Source: an uncultured Collinsella sp. (GTDB taxonomy: Bacteria > Actinomycetota > Coriobacteriia > Coriobacteriales > Coriobacteriaceae). Taken from it: DNA of 20,517 nucleotides. A model generated the notes under the pieces. That model did no database searches, was not told the origin of the DNA, and saw only the letters and a list, made by a program, of their open reading frames with translations. A program made the translations under genes and the position numbers. Of the stretch, positions 17,416 through 20,517 are shown in pieces. The stretch's first letter is position 1. Each line of letters begins with the position of its first letter. Location: NCBI GenBank assembly GCA_900544425.1, contig UQUX01000021.1, forward strand, positions 1-20,517. The letters run 5' to 3'.

Positions 17416-17896
17416 TTATTTTTCTTGAATCTGCTTGCCGCAAAGATGCTCAATCGTAATCTCGTAGAGCTGGACGCCCTTAATGTCCTTGGCGATTTCC
17501 TCCTCGACTTCTTCGGCAGAAGGGTAGTACTTAAGCGCGAGCTGGCGGACTTTGTCCTCGATGAATGCAGGCGCCTCATCAACTAGGCGACAACGGCCAA
17601 AGACCACGGTACTCATAACGTAGGGAGCCCAGTCATTGTCCTTATACCACTCGTTACCGTAAACGGTAAAGCAGATCTTGTCATCGCGTTTGAGTGCGTC
17701 GACCTTGTGGCCGGCTTTGGCGCCATGGAAATAAATCTTGTCGTGCTCGGCGTCAAAAGAAGTAGTTGACGGGAATGGCATAGGGGTAGCCATCATCGCC
17801 GTTGACGGCAAAGACGCCGCGCTTGCAGGTGGCGAGCAACTTGCGCGCTTCCTCGTCAGTGATGGCGCGTTTCTTTCGACGTAAGGGCCTAAACAT
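17416..17896 (-). pseudogene. PNPOx-fold (NimA-like) flavoprotein gene with a one-base frameshift
   Basis: ATG 17896 (or ATG 17899) follows AAAGGAAG and gives 47 residues ending ...GYPYAIPVNYFF before TGA at 17753-17755. The downstream frame resumes at once with FDAEHDKIYFHGAKAGHKVD and runs to the TAA at 17416. Removing one base of the four-base run at 17755-17758 (AAAA on plus, TTTT on the coding strand) joins them into a 159-residue protein. The joined product fits the pyridoxamine-5'-phosphate-oxidase-like split-barrel family: GVFAVNGDDGYPYAIPVNYF, then IYFHGAKAGHKVDALKRDDK and YVMSTVVFGRCRLV. Related members include nitroimidazole-resistance (Nim) proteins and FMN-binding oxidoreductases. 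It starts 41 bases after the hybrid kinase stop, on the same strand. The break may be a real inactivation, a homopolymer slippage site or a sequencing error. Confidence 0.85.
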
Positions 17897-17937
17897 CATT
17901 GGCTTCCTTTCTGCTGCGTATGGTGGTTGAGCACAAA

Positions 17938-20511
17938 CTATAGCGAAACAGCTCCGTATTTCTTGATGCGGGCGAGCATGTTTTTGAGCTTGTTAAAGTC
18001 GACCGGTTTGGACAGATGGGCGTTCATGCCGGCGTCGTGTGCCGCTTTGGCGTCCTCGGCGAAGGCGTTGGCGGTGAGCGCGATGATGGGGATGTCGGCT
18101 GCATCGACCTTCTCGCTCAGGCGAATCGCGCGGGTTGCCTCGTAGCCGTCCATGCCCGGCATCATGATGTCCATCAGAATCGCACCGAAGCTGCCGGCGG
18201 GACGGCCAACGTATAGGTCGACCGCTTCGTTGCCATCGGCGGCGCGAGTTACGACAATGCCTTCGCTTTCGAGCAGCGCCTGGGCAATCTCGGCATTCAA
18301 TTCGTTGTCTTCGGCGAGCAGTACGTTCATGTCGGCGAGCGAGCAGTCGAGCGCCCTCTCGACCGTATCTGCCCGCGTCTGAGGGTTCTTGTCGATATCG
18401 AGCGGAATCTGGACGTTGAACGTACTTCCCACGCCAACCTCACTCGAAATCTCAATCGTACCGCCCATCAGTTCAATAAGCGACTTGACGATTGGCATGC
18501 CCATGCCGGTTCCTTGGAACTTGCTGCGCGCATTGTCACCTTCTTGTGCAAACGGCTCATAGATGTGCTTTAAAAACTCGGGAGCCATGCCAATGCCGGT
18601 ATCCGAAACGCTAAAGCAAAAGAGCGCGCGCCCGTTATCGAGTGGCTTGGTCTTTGAGCTAAAGGTGACGGAGCCGCCGTGCTTGTTGTACTTAATGCTG
18701 TTGTTTAACAGGTTGATCATAATCTGTCGGATATGGGTGGGACTGCCGATCATGTATGGTCCCGTGGCGTACGGCAGACTATTGTCCTGCATTGTGATGC
18801 CGTTATCGGATGCGCGGAGCTTGCACAGCACCAGCGTATCGTCACAGAGCTTTTTGAGGTTAAAAGGCGCATGTTCCAGTGTTAGCTTGCGGTCTTCGAT
18901 TTTGCCCATCTCGAGGATGTCGTTGATTAGCGAGAGCAGGTGATTGGCAGCAACGCGCGCCTTGGCACGGCTCTCGCGGGCGACTTGCATATCGCCTTCC
19001 TTCAATTCCTCGATCTCGATAAGGCCCAGGATGCCGTTGAGCGGCGTGCGGATGTCGTGGCTCATGCGCGTGAGGAATGCCGTCTTAGCGGCGTTGGCGG
19101 CATCGGCTTTTTTGCGCTCGGTTCGAGCGCGCACGAGCGCCCAGATGAGCAGGACGATGCCGACCGACAACATACCGATGAGGGTAGCTGCAATGGCGGT
19201 GCGGTTGCGGTAAAGGAATTGAAGCGTGTTGGATTCCTGGGCCGTGTACGACGTGGAGGAGAAATTGCTTGCGGAGAGCGATTCTCCGGCATTGATGATG
19301 CCCTTGTTGATGATTCCCAACAGCTCGGGTTTTCCGCGCGAAATCCAGCACGAGAGCTCACAGGTGTCAGGGAGCTCGGTCGTCTCGCAGTCCTCGAGAT
19401 CGTAACGGTCACCGATGGTTTTTACGCGTGAACTGGGAGCGACGATGCAGTGCGCCGTTCCCTTCCTGAGGGTGTCGAACGCTTCACCGTCGGATTGGTA
19501 TTCGGTTACGGTCGCTGTGGGGAACAGACTTTCAAGTGCATTTTTGTTGACAAACGATGATTTGGTACAGGCGATGTTTTGAAGGTCTTTGTTCAGGTTG
19601 CTGCCGGTGTGGATGGCGGTGAGGGATATGGTCCCCAACGATATCGACTGCACAACGCCTGTTTGCTCGGCAAACCAGTAATCTCGGTATACCGGCAGCG
19701 CAACGTCTATGCTTCCCTTTGACAGGGCCTTTGACATCATCTTGTAGCTATCAAAGGCGACGGTTTTGACCGTAATGCCAAATTTATCGTGTAGCGTCGT
19801 CGCAAGCGATGCGAGCGAGCCTTCCATCTCGCCGTCTTCGTCCTCGTTGCAGTAGGGGAGTTTGCCCGTAATGTAGCCGAGCGTGATGGTGTTGTTGTTT
19901 GCTTTGAGCCAAGAACATTCGGGGCCGTTGAGCGATGATGAACCGCTGTTTTGGGTCGAGTAGCTAGATTTGACTTCGTCGTTATAGCGTGGGTTGACGC
20001 GGGCGATTGCCGTCATGGCGGCATTGATGTCGTTCATCAGATCGGGGCGGCTTTTGGGAACGGCAAAGTAGTAGTCGCTCGAGCCAATGTAGAACATGGG
20101 GGAGGCGTTGGGCGACGAGGTCGTGTCGTTCATGATGATGGCGTCGACCTCGTTGTTTGCGAGCGCGTCAAAGAGAACGGAGTTTCCGTCATACTCCCTG
20201 TATGTGCAGGCGATTCCTTCGTTGGCGAGCCATTGCTGGCCAACGAAGGTTTGCATAACGCCGGGGTTGCAGCCGATAGTGAGACCCTGGAGTGCTTGAG
20301 GGTCACCCTTTGCGAGGTCGTCGCGATCGGGCTTGGCGTAGATGTAGTAGCGCTCAGTGCCCTCGGGGTTCGAGGAAAAGAGCAGCTTTTGGGCGCGTTC
20401 CTCGGAGTAGGAGATGTTGGGCATGAGGTCGATTTCGCCTGCCTCGAGCATGTCCATAAGCTCGGTGAAGGTGCCGGAGACGTATTCGTACCGCCAGCCG
20501 GGCGTGTAACC
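17938..20511 (-). CDS. Hybrid sensor histidine kinase with two solute-binding-like sensor domains (5' partial)
   Basis: Conserved sequence starts at 20511; an ATG at 20457 gives 839 residues (numbering below), but the sensor domain clearly starts earlier (GYTPGWRYEYVSGTFTELMD). Residues 1-165 and about 190-395 are two bacterial extracellular solute-binding protein type 3 domains (for example MLEAGEIDLMPNISYSEERA). One membrane helix spans about 419-441. The HisKA domain has His467 in MSHDIRTPLNGILG. The HATPase boxes are NLLNNSIKY (582-590), SDTGIGM (618-624) and GTGMGMPIV (649-657). A receiver domain (710-835) carries Asp763 in LMDIMMPGMDG and Lys817 in LSKPVD. No output domain follows, so a separate phosphotransfer partner is expected. 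BvgS-like kinases of this plan sense amino acids or small ligands outside the cell. A TAA in the same frame at 20512-20514, two codons from the edge, is unexplained (see findings). Confidence 0.9.
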   Translation of the reverse strand, partial: GYTPGWRYEYVSGTFTELMDMLEAGEIDLMPNISYSEERAQKLLFSSNPEGTERYYIYAKPDRDDLAKGDPQALQGLTIGCNPGVMQTFVGQQWLANEGIACTYREYDGNSVLFDALANNEVDAIIMNDTTSSPNASPMFYIGSSDYYFAVPKSRPDLMNDINAAMTAIARVNPRYNDEVKSSYSTQNSGSSSLNGPECSWLKANNNTITLGYITGKLPYCNEDEDGEMEGSLASLATTLHDKFGITVKTVAFDSYKMMSKALSKGSIDVALPVYRDYWFAEQTGVVQSISLGTISLTAIHTGSNLNKDLQNIACTKSSFVNKNALESLFPTATVTEYQSDGEAFDTLRKGTAHCIVAPSSRVKTIGDRYDLEDCETTELPDTCELSCWISRGKPELLGIINKGIINAGESLSASNFSSTSYTAQESNTLQFLYRNRTAIAATLIGMLSVGIVLLIWALVRARTERKKADAANAAKTAFLTRMSHDIRTPLNGILGLIEIEELKEGDMQVARESRAKARVAANHLLSLINDILEMGKIEDRKLTLEHAPFNLKKLCDDTLVLCKLRASDNGITMQDNSLPYATGPYMIGSPTHIRQIMINLLNNSIKYNKHGGSVTFSSKTKPLDNGRALFCFSVSDTGIGMAPEFLKHIYEPFAQEGDNARSKFQGTGMGMPIVKSLIELMGGTIEISSEVGVGSTFNVQIPLDIDKNPQTRADTVERALDCSLADMNVLLAEDNELNAEIAQALLESEGIVVTRAADGNEAVDLYVGRPAGSFGAILMDIMMPGMDGYEATRAIRLSEKVDAADIPIIALTANAFAEDAKAAHDAGMNAHLSKPVDFNKLKNMLARIKKYGAVSL

Positions 20512-20517
20512 TTAGAG

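Noticed and set aside
17401..17422. ACCT/AGGT hairpin followed by a T-rich stretch as a terminator for the PatB-like gene
   Set aside because: The stem is only 4 bp and overlaps the end of the opposing coding region, so it is too weak to call.
16124..17443. 439-residue minus-strand frame opposite the PatB-like gene
   Set aside because: The plus strand carries a full PLP enzyme with all motifs. The antisense frame is open only because of codon bias at high GC.

Overview
The base composition (GC-rich), GTG/TTG starts and gene repertoire suggest a gut actinobacterium of the Coriobacteriia, most likely Collinsella. This is a judgement from gene style: a large LuxR-type regulator, a Tat-exported surface protein, a CD1871A/4Fe-4S/TlpA redox cluster and short dispersed inverted repeats. 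No database was consulted. Both ends cut through genes, so the window may be a whole contig.

Layout. (1) 1-5648, minus strand: an OmpR-type response regulator overlaps its sensor kinase (ATGA overlap). A LuxR-type regulator follows, then a very large Tat-exported protein that runs off the left end. The leader of that last gene contains a hairpin that pairs with its ribosome binding site. (2) 5739-7888, plus strand, divergent from the two-component system: a 48-residue membrane CXXC protein that starts at TTG, a polytopic NapH/CcoG-like 4Fe-4S protein and a thioredoxin-fold lipoprotein, closed by a strong terminator. This reads as one transmembrane electron-transfer operon, probably controlled by the adjacent two-component system. 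(3) 8035-11289, plus: a fused ATPase-permease (MacB/FtsX type) with a very large extracytoplasmic region. (4) 11288-11561: a short inverted repeat, then a striking 184-bp near-palindrome. (5) 11562-12695, minus: a three-helix membrane protein of unknown function. (6) 12966-13925, plus: a tRNA-dihydrouridine synthase, facing (7) 13990-15114, minus: glutaredoxin and an XRE-zinc ribbon-TipAS regulator. An inverted repeat lies between the converging genes. (8) 15247-17320, plus: the tRNA methyltransferase TrmO and a MalY/PatB-type C-S lyase. (9) 17416-20517, minus: a hybrid sensor kinase with two solute-binding-protein-like sensor domains, then a pyridoxamine-phosphate-oxidase-fold gene broken by a one-base frameshift.

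Themes: sensing (two histidine kinases, a LuxR and a TipAS regulator), thiol and electron transfer across the membrane, and tRNA modification. Three kinds of inverted repeat sit in the gaps between genes. No rRNA, tRNA, CRISPR array, transposase or phage gene was seen, and no gene-free stretch exceeds 300 bases.
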